From NCBI GenBank assembly GCA_002083775.1, contig MTEI01000008.1, positions 1 through 64,000 on the forward strand: a stretch of DNA of 64,000 nt, read 5' to 3'. Both the position numbers and the translations under genes were made by a program. Shown here piece after piece: positions 9,030 to 21,009 of this stretch. Each line of letters starts with the position of its first letter. Within the stretch, counting starts at the first letter, position 1. This DNA is from Rhodoferax ferrireducens (GTDB lineage: Bacteria > Pseudomonadota > Gammaproteobacteria > Burkholderiales > Burkholderiaceae_C). The notes beneath the pieces are model-generated. The model made no database searches and was not told the DNA's origin. It was given only the letters and a program-made list of their open reading frames with translations.

Positions 9030-10340
9030 TCAAGAAGACTTGAAATTAGCCTTCTTTAATAAAGATTCATACTGCTGAGACAACAGGTAGTTCTGAACCT
9101 GAGCCATGAAGTCCATCGTCACCACGACAATAATCAACAAAGAGGTACCACCAAAATAGAACGGAACGTTGTATTTCAGGATCAAGAACTCTGGCAACAA
9201 GCAAACCAGCGTGATGTAAATCGCACCGATAAATGTCAGCCGTAGCAAAATCTTGTCGATGTACTTGGCGGTGTTTTCACCAGGCCGGATACCCGGCACA
9301 AACGCCCCGCTCTTCTTCAAGTTATCAGCGGTCTCCTTACTGTTAAAAACCAAAGCGGTGTAGAAGAAGCAAAAGAAAATAATGGCCGCAGCATAAAACA
9401 TCACATACAGTGGCTGTCCTGGTGACAGAGAGCCAGCAACATCTTTCAACCAACTCATCGAATCACCGGCGCTAAACCAACCTACAACGGTTGCTGGCAG
9501 CAAAATAATTGAGGAAGCGAAAATCGGCGGAATCACACCAGCCATATTCAACTTGAGCGGCAAATGCGACGACTGCCCGCCATAAACTTTATTTCCAACT
9601 TGACGCCGAGCATAGTTCACCAAGATTTTTCTCTGTCCACGCTCTACGAAAACCACGAAATACGTGACAAGCCCGACCAGAACCACGATAAACAACGAGG
9701 CAATGATACTCATGGCTCCGGTTCTAACCAATTCCAGCAATCCCCCAACAGCGCTGGGCAAGCCCGCAGCGATGCCAGCAAAAATAATGATGGAAATGCC
9801 ATTACCAAGCCCACGCTCTGTAATTTGCTCACCCAACCACATCAAAAACAGTGTGCCGGCCGTCAAAGACACCACCGCGGTGACCCTGAAACCAAAACCG
9901 GGGGAGATGACCAATCCGGCAGAACTCTCCAAAGCAACCGCAATACCAAGCGACTGAAACAAAGCCAAACCCAGCGTCCCGTAACGGGTGTACTGGGTGA
10001 TCTTGCGACGACCAGCCTCGCCCTCTTTCTTTAACTGTTCAAAAGCGGGCAACACATAACCCATTAACTGCATGATGATCGATGCAGAGATGTACGGCAT
10101 GATTCCCAAAGCAAAGATGGTGAACCGCGACAAGGCACCGCCAGAGAACATGTTGAACATGCCCAAAATGCCACCTTGCTGGCCCTTAAAGAACTGTTGC
10201 AACTGCGCAGCATCGATACCTGGCACTGGGATATGAGCCCCAACTCGGTAAACGACCAATGCCAAAAGCAGAAAAGTCAGGCGACGACGCAAATCGCCAT
10301 ACTTGTCTGCTTTTGCTGCGGATGCCGAACTAGTTACCAC
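9030..10340 (-). CDS. secY: Preprotein translocase subunit SecY
   Basis: SecY is the pore of the Sec translocon in the inner membrane. The 436-residue protein has about ten transmembrane helices and the family blocks [37 protein letters not shown] and TAFIGA-type C-terminal segments ([17 protein letters not shown]). It lies 23 bp after rplO. The start [20 protein letters not shown] is the usual one. Confidence 0.98.
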   Translation of the reverse strand: MVTSSASAAKADKYGDLRRRLTFLLLALVVYRVGAHIPVPGIDAAQLQQFFKGQQGGILGMFNMFSGGALSRFTIFALGIMPYISASIIMQLMGYVLPAFEQLKKEGEAGRRKITQYTRYGTLGLALFQSLGIAVALESSAGLVISPGFGFRVTAVVSLTAGTLFLMWLGEQITERGLGNGISIIIFAGIAAGLPSAVGGLLELVRTGAMSIIASLFIVVLVGLVTYFVVFVERGQRKILVNYARRQVGNKVYGGQSSHLPLKLNMAGVIPPIFASSIILLPATVVGWFSAGDSMSWLKDVAGSLSPGQPLYVMFYAAAIIFFCFFYTALVFNSKETADNLKKSGAFVPGIRPGENTAKYIDKILLRLTFIGAIYITLVCLLPEFLILKYNVPFYFGGTSLLIIVVVTMDFMAQVQNYLLSQQYESLLKKANFKSS

Positions 10341-10363
10341 TTGCAGTTTTCTCGCGTGCTGAT

Positions 10364-10798
10364 TTAAACCAAAGATCCGCCAGCAGCTTCAATAGCCAGC
10401 TTTGCAGCAGCCGTTGCGCCAATACCGGACAGCTTGACAGCCTTGCTGATTTCACCAGTCTTGATGATCTTGACCACCTTGGCCAACTCACCGACCAAGC
10501 CAGCTTGCTTGAGGACGACCAGGTTTACCTCTGCGACATCCAGCAGATTAAGCGCCGTCAAGGTCACTTCCGCGTTGAACTTGAGCAAAGCAGACTTGAA
10601 GCCGCGCTTAGGCAAACGACGTTGCATAGGCATCTGACCGCCTTCGAAGCCAACCTTGTGGTAGCCACCTGCACGAGACTTTTGACCCTTGTGTCCACGA
10701 CCAGCAGTTTTGCCAAGGCCCGAACCGATACCGCGACCGACACGACGCTTGTAATGCTTTGCGCCATCGGCGGGCTTAATGCCATTCAATTCCATCAT
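10364..10798 (-). CDS. rplO: 50S ribosomal protein L15
   Basis: L15 is a late-assembly protein of the 50S subunit. The sequence shows the glycine-rich N-terminal extension [29 protein letters not shown] and the C-terminal globular domain. Two ATG codons follow one another (MMELNG); AGAGG upstream suits either, and MELN is the more usual start (10795). It lies 7 bp after rpmD. Confidence 0.98.
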   Translation of the reverse strand: MMELNGIKPADGAKHYKRRVGRGIGSGLGKTAGRGHKGQKSRAGGYHKVGFEGGQMPMQRRLPKRGFKSALLKFNAEVTLTALNLLDVAEVNLVVLKQAGLVGELAKVVKIIKTGEISKAVKLSGIGATAAAKLAIEAAGGSLV

Positions 10799-10805
10799 GA
10801 ACCTC

Positions 10806-10988
10806 TTAGAGCACCTTGACCAGGTAACTGATCTTGTTAATCATGCCACGCACTTCAGGCGTATCCACCAATTCACTGGTGCTGCGCATTTTGCGAAGGC
10901 CCAGTCCGCGCACAGTGGCGCGGTGAGACTCAGCGCATCCAATTGGGCTGCGAACCAGTTGCACTGTCACTTTTTTTTCGGTTGTCAT
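10806..10988 (-). CDS. rpmD: 50S ribosomal protein L30
   Basis: This is a 60-residue L30 with the conserved [26 protein letters not shown] and [11 protein letters not shown]. It lies between rpsE and rplO, which is its standard place in the spc operon. Confidence 0.98.
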   Translation of the reverse strand: MTTEKKVTVQLVRSPIGCAESHRATVRGLGLRKMRSTSELVDTPEVRGMINKISYLVKVL

Positions 10989-11000
10989 TTGGATCTCCGA

Positions 11001-11525
11001 TCAGGCAAACAGCTCTTCGACAGTCTTGCCGCGTTTAGCAGCGACTACCGATGGCGTTGTGGCATGTGACAGCGCATCAAGCGTGGCACGAACCATGTTG
11101 TAGGGATTGCTGGAGCCGTGGCTCTTGGCGACGATGTCGGTAATACCCACAACTTCGAACACAGCGCGCATGGGGCCTCCGGCAATGATGCCAGTACCCT
11201 TGGGAGCTGGCGCCATCATCACCGACGCGGCACCGTGCTGACCCATCACCCTGTGGTGGATAGAGCCATTTTTCAGCGCCACTTTGGTCATGTTCCGACG
11301 GGCTTCTTCCATCGCCTTTTGAACGGCTGCTGGAACTTCCTTGGATTTACCTTTACCCATGCCAACCGTGCCATCGCCATCACCCACCACGGTGAGTGCC
11401 GCAAAGCCAAGGATACGACCACCCTTGACGACCTTGGTCACACGGTTGATCGCGATCATTTTCTCGCGCAAACCGTCCTCAGGACCCTCAGCCTTACCCT
11501 GCATCTTCGCTTGTACTTTAGCCAT
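11001..11525 (-). CDS. rpsE: 30S ribosomal protein S5
   Basis: S5 acts in decoding accuracy and helicase-like mRNA unwinding at the entry channel. The 174-residue protein has the double-stranded RNA-binding part [19 protein letters not shown] and the second domain with [19 protein letters not shown] and [15 protein letters not shown]. It lies 17 bp after rplR. Confidence 0.99.
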   Translation of the reverse strand: MAKVQAKMQGKAEGPEDGLREKMIAINRVTKVVKGGRILGFAALTVVGDGDGTVGMGKGKSKEVPAAVQKAMEEARRNMTKVALKNGSIHHRVMGQHGAASVMMAPAPKGTGIIAGGPMRAVFEVVGITDIVAKSHGSSNPYNMVRATLDALSHATTPSVVAAKRGKTVEELFA

Positions 11526-11542
11526 CTTAATTTCCGATCTGC

Positions 11543-11908
11543 TTAGAACTGCAAGCCAGCTTCACGTGCCGCATCAGCCAACGCTTTGACGCGGCCATGG
11601 TACGCAAACCCTGCCCGATCAAAGGCAACTTTCTCGACACCGGCAGCTTTGGCTTTTTCAGCCACACGCTTGCCAATTACTTGAGCGGCGGCCACATTGC
11701 CACCCTTGCCAGAACCACCCAGCGACTGGCGAACTTCAGCCTCTGCCGTGGATGCCGTGGCAATCACTTTGGCGCCGTCGCCTGAAATCACACTTGCATA
11801 GATATGCAAATTGGTGCGACTGACGGTCAAACGAGCAATCCCTTGATTGGCAATCCGGATACGGGTTTGCCGGGCTCTGCGAAGACGCTGTTCTTTTTTG
11901 GTCAACAT
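11543..11908 (-). CDS. rplR: 50S ribosomal protein L18
   Basis: L18 binds 5S rRNA. The 121-residue protein begins [19 protein letters not shown] and ends [17 protein letters not shown], both typical. It lies 11 bp after rplF. Confidence 0.98.
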   Translation of the reverse strand: MLTKKEQRLRRARQTRIRIANQGIARLTVSRTNLHIYASVISGDGAKVIATASTAEAEVRQSLGGSGKGGNVAAAQVIGKRVAEKAKAAGVEKVAFDRAGFAYHGRVKALADAAREAGLQF

Positions 11909-11919
11909 AGTGCAGCTCC

Positions 11920-12453
11920 TTATTTCTTCTTGGTTTCTTTGATCGCGACCTTTTCGTCCGCGTAACGGATACCTTTGCCTTTATAGGGCTCAGGAGGACG
12001 AATGGCACGAATCTCGGCAGCCACCTGACCAACGCGCTGACGATCAGCACCCTTGATCACAATTTCAGTGGGCGTCGGGGTTGCCACGGTGATGCCTTGA
12101 GGCATATCCTTGTTCACCGGGTGTGAATAACCCACCACCAAGTTAAGCTTGCTGCCCTGAGCCTGAGCTTTGTAGCCAACGCCAATCAGAGTGAGCTTTT
12201 TCTCAAAGCCTTTGCTGACACCAACCACCATGTTATTCACCAACTGGCGGAAGGTACCCGACATGGCATCGGCTTCGCGTGAATCATTGGCCGCTGCAAA
12301 GCTGACTTTGCCACCTTCGCTGCTCACTTTGACCAGGCTGTTTTGCGTCAGAAACAACGCACCGCCAGCACCCTTGACACTGACTTGCTGTTCAGACAAG
12401 ACCACTTCCACCCCAGCAGGAATGGCAACTGGCATTTTTCCAATACGAGACAT
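11920..12453 (-). CDS. rplF: 50S ribosomal protein L6
   Basis: L6 lies near the factor-binding site of the 50S subunit. The 177-residue protein starts [17 protein letters not shown] and carries both halves of the L6 repeat and the C-terminal signature [16 protein letters not shown]. It lies 26 bp after rpsH. Confidence 0.99.
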   Translation of the reverse strand: MSRIGKMPVAIPAGVEVVLSEQQVSVKGAGGALFLTQNSLVKVSSEGGKVSFAAANDSREADAMSGTFRQLVNNMVVGVSKGFEKKLTLIGVGYKAQAQGSKLNLVVGYSHPVNKDMPQGITVATPTPTEIVIKGADRQRVGQVAAEIRAIRPPEPYKGKGIRYADEKVAIKETKKK

Positions 12454-12479
12454 GTTCTGTTACTCCTAAATGTCACGCA

Positions 12480-12875
12480 TCAAGCGACGTAACAAAGCAC
12501 TTCACCACCGACACCGGTAGCGCGCGCTTTGCGATCAGTCATGACACCTTTGGGTGTTGTGACAATGGCGACGCCAAGACCATTCTGGACTTGGGGAATG
12601 GCATCGCTTCCACGATACACGCGCAAACCAGGGCGACTCACACGCTCAATACGTTCAATCACAGGGCGACCGGCGTAATACTTGAGGGCGATTTCAAGCT
12701 CTTGCTTGCCATCGACCGTGTTGACCTTGAAGCCGTCGATATAACCTTCGTCCATCAGGACTTGGGAAATCGCCACCTTTACCTTAGAGGAAGGCACGCG
12801 AACAGATGTCTTGGCAACCATCTGCGCATTGCGAATGCGCGTCAACAGGTCGGCAATAGGATCACTCATACTCAT
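12480..12875 (-). CDS. rpsH: 30S ribosomal protein S8
   Basis: S8 binds the central domain of 16S rRNA and, in Escherichia coli, represses the spc operon by binding the rplE leader. The 131-residue protein begins [18 protein letters not shown] and has the signature [32 protein letters not shown]. Confidence 0.99.
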   Translation of the reverse strand: MSMSDPIADLLTRIRNAQMVAKTSVRVPSSKVKVAISQVLMDEGYIDGFKVNTVDGKQELEIALKYYAGRPVIERIERVSRPGLRVYRGSDAIPQVQNGLGVAIVTTPKGVMTDRKARATGVGGEVLCYVA

Positions 12876-12893
12876 ATCTATGTCTCCTGCCGC

Positions 12894-13199
12894 TTACCAG
12901 CTAGCCTTGACCATGCCGGGAATTTCTCCGGCAAAAGCCATTTCACGAATTTTGGCCCGAGCCAAACCGAATTGCGCAAAGGTGCCACGTGGACGACCTG
13001 TGATGGCACAACGGTTACGCTGACGCGTCGGGTTGGCATTGCGTGGCAGCATTTGCAAACCCAGACGAGCCGCAGCGCGCTCTTCGTCGGTACGCTTCGC
13101 GTCGTTGGAAATCGCCTTCAATTCCGCATGCTTTTTTGCATACTTGGCAACCAGTTTGTCTCGCTTGAGCTCGCGCTCGATTAAAGCCATCTTAGCCAC
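12894..13199 (-). CDS. rpsN: 30S ribosomal protein S14 (zinc-free form)
   Basis: The 101-residue length and the lack of CxxC pairs show the long, zinc-independent S14 type. The C-terminal core [28 protein letters not shown] is conserved. It lies 8 bp after rplE and 18 bp before rpsH. Confidence 0.98.
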   Translation of the reverse strand: MAKMALIERELKRDKLVAKYAKKHAELKAISNDAKRTDEERAAARLGLQMLPRNANPTRQRNRCAITGRPRGTFAQFGLARAKIREMAFAGEIPGMVKASW

Positions 13200-13207
13200 A
13201 GGTCACC

Positions 13208-13753
13208 TCAGTTCTTGAAGGGAAAACGGAAACCTGCGAGCAGCGCTTTGCACTCATCGTCAGTTTTGGCCGTTGTTGTGATGCTGATGTTGAGGCCACG
13301 CAAGGCATCCACCTTGTCATACTCAATCTCAGGGAAAATGATCTGCTCTTTGACGCCAATGTTGTAGTTGCCACGACCGTCAAACGAACGACCAGAAATA
13401 CCACGGAAGTCGCGAACACGCGGCAGAGCCACCGTCACAAAGCGATCCAGAAACTCATACATTTGCGCGCCGCGCAAAGTCACCATACAACCAATAGCCT
13501 GATTTTCACGAATCTTGAAACCCGCGATCGCTTTCTTGGACATCGTCACCACAGGCTTTTGACCAGCAATCTTGGTCAGATCAGACACAGCGTGATCCAT
13601 CACTTTTTTATCCGCCACTGCTTCGCTCACACCCATATTCAAGGTGATCTTGGTGAGGCGGGGCACTTCCATCGGCGACTTGTAGCCAAACTTGGCGATC
13701 AATTCGGGAGCCAGCTTTTCCCGGTAGAGTTGTTGCAAACGAGCCATGTTCAT
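13208..13753 (-). CDS. rplE: 50S ribosomal protein L5
   Basis: L5 holds 5S rRNA in the central protuberance. The protein of 179-181 residues has [20 protein letters not shown] and [21 protein letters not shown]. The first ATG (13753) overlaps the rplX stop as ATGA, pointing to translational coupling; the second ATG at 13747 ([10 protein letters not shown]) is the commoner start in relatives. Confidence 0.98.
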   Translation of the reverse strand: MNMARLQQLYREKLAPELIAKFGYKSPMEVPRLTKITLNMGVSEAVADKKVMDHAVSDLTKIAGQKPVVTMSKKAIAGFKIRENQAIGCMVTLRGAQMYEFLDRFVTVALPRVRDFRGISGRSFDGRGNYNIGVKEQIIFPEIEYDKVDALRGLNISITTTAKTDDECKALLAGFRFPFKN

Positions 13754-14070
13754 GCCACCTTGATTTCTTCGCCGCTTGACTTGTAAACGCGAACACGTTT
13801 GCCGTCAGCCTGCAACTTGATACCAACCCGATCAGCCTTGCCTGTTGCAGCGTTGAAGATAGCAACATTGGACTGGTGAATTGGCATGGTTTTTTCAACA
13901 ATGCCACCCGCCTCACCCTTCATGGGGTTGGGTTTGGCATGTTTCTTGACTGTATTGATGCCCTCAACCACGAGATGAGAGTCATCACTGCGCAACGTCA
14001 CTTTGCCGCGCTTGCCTTTATCGCGCCCAGTGAGCACGATGACATCGTCGCCTTTGCGAATTTTGTTCAT
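13750..14070 (-). CDS. rplX: 50S ribosomal protein L24
   Basis: L24 initiates 50S assembly. The 106-residue protein has the KOW motif [19 protein letters not shown] at its start, then [29 protein letters not shown]. It lies 9 bp after rplN and overlaps rplE by 4 bp. Confidence 0.98.
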   Translation of the reverse strand: MNKIRKGDDVIVLTGRDKGKRGKVTLRSDDSHLVVEGINTVKKHAKPNPMKGEAGGIVEKTMPIHQSNVAIFNAATGKADRVGIKLQADGKRVRVYKSSGEEIKVA

Positions 14071-14079
14071 GAGATGTCC

Positions 14080-14448
14080 TTACAAAACTTCAGGTGCCAA
14101 GGACACGATCTTCATGAACTTTTCAGTGCGCAGTTCACGCGTCACTGGCCCAAAGATGCGGGTGCCAATCGGCTCCAACTTGGCATTAAGCAACACAGCT
14201 GCATTGCCATCAAACTTGACAAGCGAACCGTCGCTACGACGAATGCCCTTGGCAGTGCGAACCACCACGGCGCTGTACACGTCGCCTTTTTTGACGCGAC
14301 CACGCGGGGCAGCTTCTTTGATGCTCACTTTGATAATGTCGCCTACGCTGGCGTAGCGACGCTTGGATCCGCCCAGCACCTTGATGCACAGAACGGACTT
14401 CGCGCCGGTGTTGTCGGCGACTTCGAGTCGAGATTCGGTTTGGATCAT
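14080..14448 (-). CDS. rplN: 50S ribosomal protein L14
   Basis: L14 forms bridges to the 30S subunit. The 122-residue protein starts [27 protein letters not shown]; upstream in-frame codons to 14493 are not part of the family sequence. It is the first gene of the cluster here: rpsQ, which normally stands next to it upstream, is absent, and glpD lies there instead. Expression therefore depends on a promoter in the glpD-rplN region. Confidence 0.98.
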   Translation of the reverse strand: MIQTESRLEVADNTGAKSVLCIKVLGGSKRRYASVGDIIKVSIKEAAPRGRVKKGDVYSAVVVRTAKGIRRSDGSLVKFDGNAAVLLNAKLEPIGTRIFGPVTRELRTEKFMKIVSLAPEVL

Positions 14449-14593
14449 TTGTTTATTCCCAACTTGCACCAGAAGTTGATTTGCACAGCGCAAACCGCTC
14501 TCCGGTCAGTCTTGGGCCCGTTGCACCCGATGTGAACCACTCACACCGCAAGCTTTGGGCAGACACTTCATACTTTTTCAAGCGAAGCCCTGT

Positions 14594-14622
14594 ATTATGC
14601 ATGGGAAACTTGGCTTGGTCAA
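14594..14622 (-). promoter_or_regulatory. Sigma-70 promoter for the spc-alpha operon
   Basis: On the minus strand TTGACC (14617-14622) stands exactly 17 bp before CATAAT (14594-14599), five of six matches in each box. It lies about 145 bp upstream of the rplN start and overlaps the last codons of glpD. It leaves a leader of about 140 nt. No other strong promoter was seen in the gap. Confidence 0.7.
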
Positions 14623-16232
14623 ATATTTTTACTGGTTTTCAACAAATATTGCCCTGCCAAGCGCTGAAAAGCCTCGACTTGAGGGTCTCTACCCGTCTCC
14701 TCCTGCAAAACCTGGCCCACCTGGGGCGCTATTTCACTGGCCAGGCGCGCATCTAAAAACAGCAGTCGCGAGCGCCTGGCCAGCACGTCTTCGACTGTCA
14801 TCGCATATTCGTGGCGGGCGGCAAAGCGCACCATGGCTTCGGTGAAACCCGGACTCAGCTCGGTTCTTGCGCCTGGCAGCGACTCGATATAGGCCTGCTC
14901 TGACCCATAAGAATGCAAGCCAGGCGCTTGCGCCACCGAGCGGACGGCGCTGGCGGCGTCAACACCGAGCAGGTGCAGGTGCGCGGTCGTTCCTCGCTTG
15001 CCTGGCGCCAGTAAGTGTTGCTGTGTGCATTTTTCAAGGACATCTTCGGCCATGGCGCGGTAAGTTGTCCATTTGCCGCCGGTCACGGTGACCAAGCCAC
15101 TGCGACTGACAACAATCGTGTGTTCGCGGCTCAACGCTTTGGTGTTGTGACCTTCGTCTTGCACCGGCTTGACCAGCGGGCGCAAACCAACCCAGACGCT
15201 TTTGACATCCGATCGCGAAGGTGCGCGCTGCAAATAGCGTGCTGATTCGCGCAGGATGAACTCGACTTCTTCAGCAAACGGCAACGGCTCGCGTGACAAA
15301 TCATGGCGGGGTGTGTCGGTGGTGCCCAAAATGACCTTGCCCAGCCAGGGTACGGCAAACAATACCCGTCCGTCCGCCGTTTTAGGCACCATCAATGCCA
15401 CCTGTGCGCCCAAAAACTCGCGGTCCACCACCATGTGGATGCCCTGACTAGGTGCCACCATGGCTGGCGTGACACCGCTTGAATCACCCGGTACTGCCGC
15501 GCCATCCATCTGGCGCAAAGCATCAACCCAAACACCCGTGGCATTGACCACGCAGCGGCTGCGGATGTGGAACGACTGGCCAGACAACTGATCTTCACAG
15601 GCCAGACCCGACACCTTGCCCTGCTCGTAGGTCAGCGCCATCGCACGACAGTAATTGACCAGCAATGCGCCCTGTGCTGCGGCCGTGCGCGCCAGCACAA
15701 TCGCCAGCCGGGCATCATTGAATTGACCGTCCCAGTACATGACGCCCCCTTTGAGCCCCATGGCACGCAAGGTAGGCAAGCGTTTCAGCGTTTGCGCACG
15801 ACTCAGCAATTGTGTGCGGCCCAGCCCGGCGCGCCCGGCCAACAAGTCATACATCTTCAGCCCGGTGCCGTAAAACGGCATCTCCCACCATTTGTAGGCG
15901 GGCAAAACAAAGGGCAGAGGCTGCGCCAGATACGGCGCATTGTTCAGCAGCAGCGTGCGTTCATGTAGCGCCTCCTGGACCAGCGCGATATTGCCCTGAC
16001 CAAGATAGCGCACACCCCCATGCACCAGCTTGGTCGAGCGTGACGACGTACCCTCGGCGAAGTCATGCGAGTCCACCAACACCACACGCAACCCGCGCGC
16101 AGCAGCGTCAAGCGCCACGCCCAGGCCAGTCGCACCACCGCCCACAATGGCGATGTCGTATTGCACCGGCGCTGCCAGGTGCTGCAGCAGGTCGACGCGG
16201 TTTGTAGGCAAAGGCTGCGGTAAAGTGGGCAT
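14619..16232 (-). CDS. glpD: Aerobic glycerol-3-phosphate dehydrogenase
   Basis: GlpD oxidises glycerol-3-phosphate to dihydroxyacetone phosphate with FAD and passes electrons to ubiquinone at the inner membrane. The protein (537 residues from 16232) has the FAD-binding IVGGGATGLGVALDAAARG near residues 28-46, GTSSRSTKLVHGGVRYL, the substrate region WVGLRPLVKP and TVTGGKWTTYRAMAEDV. The start MPTLPQPLP was chosen because upstream residues are unlike the family; it lacks a good ribosome site, and an ATG at 16265 is possible. It diverges from glpK with only 56 bp between the starts, so the two promoters must overlap or be jointly controlled. Confidence 0.95.
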   Translation of the reverse strand: MPTLPQPLPTNRVDLLQHLAAPVQYDIAIVGGGATGLGVALDAAARGLRVVLVDSHDFAEGTSSRSTKLVHGGVRYLGQGNIALVQEALHERTLLLNNAPYLAQPLPFVLPAYKWWEMPFYGTGLKMYDLLAGRAGLGRTQLLSRAQTLKRLPTLRAMGLKGGVMYWDGQFNDARLAIVLARTAAAQGALLVNYCRAMALTYEQGKVSGLACEDQLSGQSFHIRSRCVVNATGVWVDALRQMDGAAVPGDSSGVTPAMVAPSQGIHMVVDREFLGAQVALMVPKTADGRVLFAVPWLGKVILGTTDTPRHDLSREPLPFAEEVEFILRESARYLQRAPSRSDVKSVWVGLRPLVKPVQDEGHNTKALSREHTIVVSRSGLVTVTGGKWTTYRAMAEDVLEKCTQQHLLAPGKRGTTAHLHLLGVDAASAVRSVAQAPGLHSYGSEQAYIESLPGARTELSPGFTEAMVRFAARHEYAMTVEDVLARRSRLLFLDARLASEIAPQVGQVLQEETGRDPQVEAFQRLAGQYLLKTSKNI

Positions 16233-16288
16233 GCAGGGCACAGTCAAGACGATGAACACCCGCATTATTCGCCAGATCCTGAGGGACC

Positions 16289-17779
<1,491 letters not shown>

Positions 17780-17786
17780 GGCAAAG

Positions 17787-17817
17787 TTGACAGGTGTGTA
17801 AGCCCAAGTGATTAGAC
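17787..17817 (+). promoter_or_regulatory. Weak candidate promoter for proC
   Basis: TTGACA at 17787-17792 is a perfect -35 box, but the best -10-like sequence (TTAGAC at 17812-17817) is 19 bp away and poor. It lies in the 84-bp gap between glpK and proC. Confidence 0.25.
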
Positions 17818-17863
17818 TCGGGCCTTCCCAAAATACACCAGCGGTCTGGAACCGCATACCCAT

Positions 17864-18679
17864 ATGAGCGAGCGCATTGCATTTATCGGCGGCGGCAACA
17901 TGGCCAGCGCCATCATCGGCGGACTGATCAAACAGGGTGGTTCTCCGCAAAATATCGATGTGGTGGAACCCTCGGTAGAAGCCCGCAACCAACTCCACAG
18001 CAGTTTTGGCATCGCCGCCCAGGCCCAAGCCACCGAAGCGCTTGCCAGCGCGGGCCTGGTGGTATGGGCGGTCAAACCGCAAACTTTCAAAGAAGCGGCT
18101 CTGGCGGCAGCGCCGTTCACCGCCCAGGCCTTGCACTTGAGCGTAGCCGCCGGCATCAAAACCGACAGCATGGCCGCTTGGCTGGGCAGCGAGCGCATCG
18201 TGCGCGCCATGCCCAACACGCCAGCGCTGGTAGGCAAAGGCATCAGCGGGCTGTTTGCCCGCGCTGGCGCCTCGGCGCAAGACTGCGCTCGGGTGGCGCA
18301 AGTGATGGGCACCACGGGCGAGTTTCTCTGGCTCGACACCGAAGACCAGCTGGATGTGGTCACCGCCCTGTCAGGCTCAGGCCCGGCCTATGTGTTTTAT
18401 TTCATGGAAGCCATGACCATGGCAGGCACTGAAATGGGTCTGAGCCGCGAGCAGGCACACCAATTGGCTGTGGCCACCTTCGCCGGTGCCAGTGATCTGG
18501 CCAAAACGTCCGCCGACACGCCCCAAGTGCTGCGCCAGCGTGTCACTTCCAAAGGTGGCACCACCGCAGCGGCCATTTCCAGCATGGAAGACAACGACGT
18601 GCGCGCCCTGTTCATCGACGCCATGTACGCTGCCCGCGAGCGCGCCAAGAAACTTGGCAACGAATTCGGCGCAGCCTGA
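17864..18679 (+). CDS. proC: Pyrroline-5-carboxylate reductase
   Basis: ProC carries out the last step of proline synthesis, reducing pyrroline-5-carboxylate with NAD(P)H in the cytoplasm. The 271-residue protein has the Rossmann motif FIGGGNMASAIIGGL at residues 6-20, the block SGSGPAYVFYFMEAM and the C-terminal signature LRQRVTSKGGTTAAAISSME. It converges on dgkA with a 1-bp gap between stop codons. Confidence 0.97.
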   Translation: MSERIAFIGGGNMASAIIGGLIKQGGSPQNIDVVEPSVEARNQLHSSFGIAAQAQATEALASAGLVVWAVKPQTFKEAALAAAPFTAQALHLSVAAGIKTDSMAAWLGSERIVRAMPNTPALVGKGISGLFARAGASAQDCARVAQVMGTTGEFLWLDTEDQLDVVTALSGSGPAYVFYFMEAMTMAGTEMGLSREQAHQLAVATFAGASDLAKTSADTPQVLRQRVTSKGGTTAAAISSMEDNDVRALFIDAMYAARERAKKLGNEFGAA

Positions 18680-18680
18680 A

Positions 18681-19061
18681 TCAGCCTAGCAACGCGTAGC
18701 CCCACACCAGGGCAATGTTCAGCAGGCTGATCAGTTGGGCCGCGCTGCCCAGATCCTTGGCCCGCTTGGCCAGCGGGTGGCGGCTCAGGGAGGTGTGGTC
18801 CACCGCCGCCTCAACCGCTGAGTTGAGTAGCTCGACAACAATGCTGAACAGATGCGCAAAGATGATGACCATGCGCGACAGCGCTGGCAGCGGCAGCCAC
18901 AGCATCACGACCAACCCGACGATAGCCAGCAGGCAGACTTGCCTGAACGCCGCTTCACCTGACCAGGCGGCCGTCAAGCCGTCCAGTGAATAGCCTGCGG
19001 CATTCACAATCCGGCGCCAGCCGGTCTTGCCCTTGAAGGGGCTTTTGTCTGTGTCGGGCAT
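18681..19061 (-). CDS. dgkA: Diacylglycerol kinase
   Basis: DgkA is the small three-helix inner-membrane kinase that turns diacylglycerol into phosphatidic acid. The 126-residue protein has three hydrophobic segments and the family signature VELLNSAVEAAVD at residues 76-88, followed by KRAKDLGSAAQ. Length is normal. It lies 60 bp downstream of ubiA on the same strand. Confidence 0.95.
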   Translation of the reverse strand: MPDTDKSPFKGKTGWRRIVNAAGYSLDGLTAAWSGEAAFRQVCLLAIVGLVVMLWLPLPALSRMVIIFAHLFSIVVELLNSAVEAAVDHTSLSRHPLAKRAKDLGSAAQLISLLNIALVWGYALLG

Positions 19062-19121
19062 CAGAAGGTGTCCATGGTGGTTGGTCGGCTGGCGGTGTGT
19101 GGCAACGTGCAGGGCGGCCAG

Positions 19122-19988
19122 CTAACGCAGCGCGTAGCCCAGCAACACCCCGGCAAACACCGTGGCCCCGAGCCAATGATTGAGCCGAAAGGCTTTGAAA
19201 CAGCCGTCCCGGCTGCGCGTACGAATCAGGGTGTAGTGCCACACCACCTGCGCCAAAGCCAAGCCGATTGATACTATATATATAGCACCTAGCCCTTTAT
19301 CTATAAGGGCTAGAGCCCAGAAACCTATATAAAGCAGATAAAACAGCAACACTGCTGGCACATCCCATTGGCCCAGGGTGATGGCCGAGGTTTTGATACC
19401 AATCTTCAGGTCGTCGTCGCGGTCCACCATGGCGTATTCGGTGTCGTAGGCCAGCACCCAAAACAGGTTCCCAGCAGCCAGCGCCCAGGCCAGAGGCGGC
19501 ACCGCACCCTGCACGGCGGTAAACGCCATCGGAATCCCCATGCCAAAGGCCAGCCCGAGCACCGCCTGCGGCATCGACACCCAGCGTTTGGCATAGGGGT
19601 AAAGCAGGGTGATGAACAGTGCGGCAAACGACATGGCCACCGTCAGCAGATTGGTGGTGAGCACCAGCGCAAACGCCAGCAGCGCCAGCACCGCCCCCAC
19701 GCCCAGCGCCTCTTTCACCGACACCGCACCGCTGGTGACCGGGCGCTGCGCGGTGCGTTTGACGTGTTTGTCAAACTCGCGGTCGGCCACGTCATTGATA
19801 CAACACCCCGCGCTGCGCATCAGGATGGTGCCGAGCACAAACACGCTCAGCAAGTGCCAGCCCGGAAAGCCGTCGGCCGCCACCCACAGTGCACCCAGCG
19901 TGGGCCACAGCAGCAGCAGCCAGCCGGCAGGGCGGCTCCAGCGGATCAAATCCAGGTACAGGCCCAACTTCTTCTGCAGAACACTCAC
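19122..19988 (-). CDS. ubiA: 4-hydroxybenzoate octaprenyltransferase
   Basis: UbiA attaches the polyprenyl tail to 4-hydroxybenzoate in ubiquinone synthesis, in the inner membrane. The two Asp-rich motifs are NDVADREFD at residues 65-73 and [12 protein letters not shown] at 182-193. A GTG start at 19988 ([12 protein letters not shown]) is chosen because it gives the usual length (288) and has GAGGG at good distance; a much longer frame upstream is not family-like. A palindromic AT-rich repeat (19289-19313) lies inside the gene and codes for [13 protein letters not shown] between two helices. It follows oxyR with a 22-bp gap. Confidence 0.95.
   Translation of the reverse strand: MSVLQKKLGLYLDLIRWSRPAGWLLLLWPTLGALWVAADGFPGWHLLSVFVLGTILMRSAGCCINDVADREFDKHVKRTAQRPVTSGAVSVKEALGVGAVLALLAFALVLTTNLLTVAMSFAALFITLLYPYAKRWVSMPQAVLGLAFGMGIPMAFTAVQGAVPPLAWALAAGNLFWVLAYDTEYAMVDRDDDLKIGIKTSAITLGQWDVPAVLLFYLLYIGFWALALIDKGLGAIYIVSIGLALAQVVWHYTLIRTRSRDGCFKAFRLNHWLGATVFAGVLLGYALR
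19289..19313. repeat. Palindromic repeat inside ubiA
   Basis: CTAGCCCTT and AAGGGCTAG form 9-bp arms around a 7-base loop, within an AT-rich patch (TATATATAG to the left, TATATAAAG to the right) that stands out in this GC-rich gene. It belongs to a family seen several times in the window. Confidence 0.7.
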
Positions 19989-20010
19989 ACGCGCACCCTC
20001 GTTGGCGGGT

Positions 20011-20964
20011 TCAGGAAAGCCGCACCACACCCGGCAACTCGCAGGCGTAAATGGCGTTACGCAGGGCTGCAATCGCCTCGTAACGGGTGAAGCTGCGCCG
20101 CCAGGCCAGCACCACCCGGCGCGTCGGTGGGTCGCCTTCAAACGGCAGGTATTTGATGAACGGCTCTTCGTCGCGCTTGCGTTTGGAGCTGGGCTGCAGC
20201 GCTTCTTTGGGCACGCTCAGCCGTGGCACCAGGGTGACGCCCATGCCAGCGGCCACCATGTGTTTGATGGTTTCCAGCGACGAGCCCTCAAAACTTTTGC
20301 GAATGCCCTCGGCATTGGCGGAAAAGCGGGCAAATTCCGGGCAGACCTCCAGCACATGGTCACGAAAACAGTGGCCGCTGCCCAGCAGCAGCATGGTTTC
20401 CTCCTTGAGCTGCTCGCTGGTCACCGTGGCCTGGCTGGCCAGCGGGTGATGCGTGGGCACGGCTGCCAAAAACGGCTCGTCATACAGCGGTGCAATGGCC
20501 AGCCCGGCATCCGGAAACGGCTCGGCCAGAATGGCGCAATCGATCTCACCGGTGCGCAGCATCTCCAGCAGCTTGACGGTGAAGTTTTCCTGCAGCATCA
20601 GCGGCATCTCTGGGGTGTGCTCAATCATCTGGCGCACCAGCGCGGGTAGCAGATACGGGCTGATGGTGTAAATCACCCCCAGCGTCAAGGCCCCGGCGAG
20701 CGGGTTTTTGCCGCGTTTGGCTATCTCTTTGATGGCAGCGGCCTGCTCCAGCACACTTTGCGCCTGACGGACGATTTCCTGGCCCAGCGCGGTCACTGCC
20801 ACTTCATTGGCGCTGCGCTCGAAAAGCTTCACGTCGAGCTCTTCTTCGAGCTTTTTCACGGCCACCGACAGCGTGGGTTGCGACACGTAGCAGGCTTCAG
20901 CGGCCTTGCCAAAGTGCCGCTCGCGCGCCACCGCCACGATGTATTTGAGTTCAGTCAGAGTCAT
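20011..20964 (-). CDS. oxyR: Hydrogen peroxide-sensing regulator OxyR
   Basis: OxyR is a LysR-family activator of peroxide defence. The 317-residue protein has the LysR helix-turn-helix ([22 protein letters not shown]) and the sensing segment [13 protein letters not shown], where the two cysteines fall at residues 199 and 208, the same numbers as the redox pair of Escherichia coli OxyR. This supports true OxyR rather than another LysR protein. It lies between a DUF2007-type gene and ubiA on the same strand. Confidence 0.95.
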   Translation of the reverse strand: MTLTELKYIVAVARERHFGKAAEACYVSQPTLSVAVKKLEEELDVKLFERSANEVAVTALGQEIVRQAQSVLEQAAAIKEIAKRGKNPLAGALTLGVIYTISPYLLPALVRQMIEHTPEMPLMLQENFTVKLLEMLRTGEIDCAILAEPFPDAGLAIAPLYDEPFLAAVPTHHPLASQATVTSEQLKEETMLLLGSGHCFRDHVLEVCPEFARFSANAEGIRKSFEGSSLETIKHMVAAGMGVTLVPRLSVPKEALQPSSKRKRDEEPFIKYLPFEGDPPTRRVVLAWRRSFTRYEAIAALRNAIYACELPGVVRLS

Positions 20965-21009
20965 GGGCCTATTGTCTTACACCGAGAAGGCGCTGCGTCT
21001 TGGCTTTTA

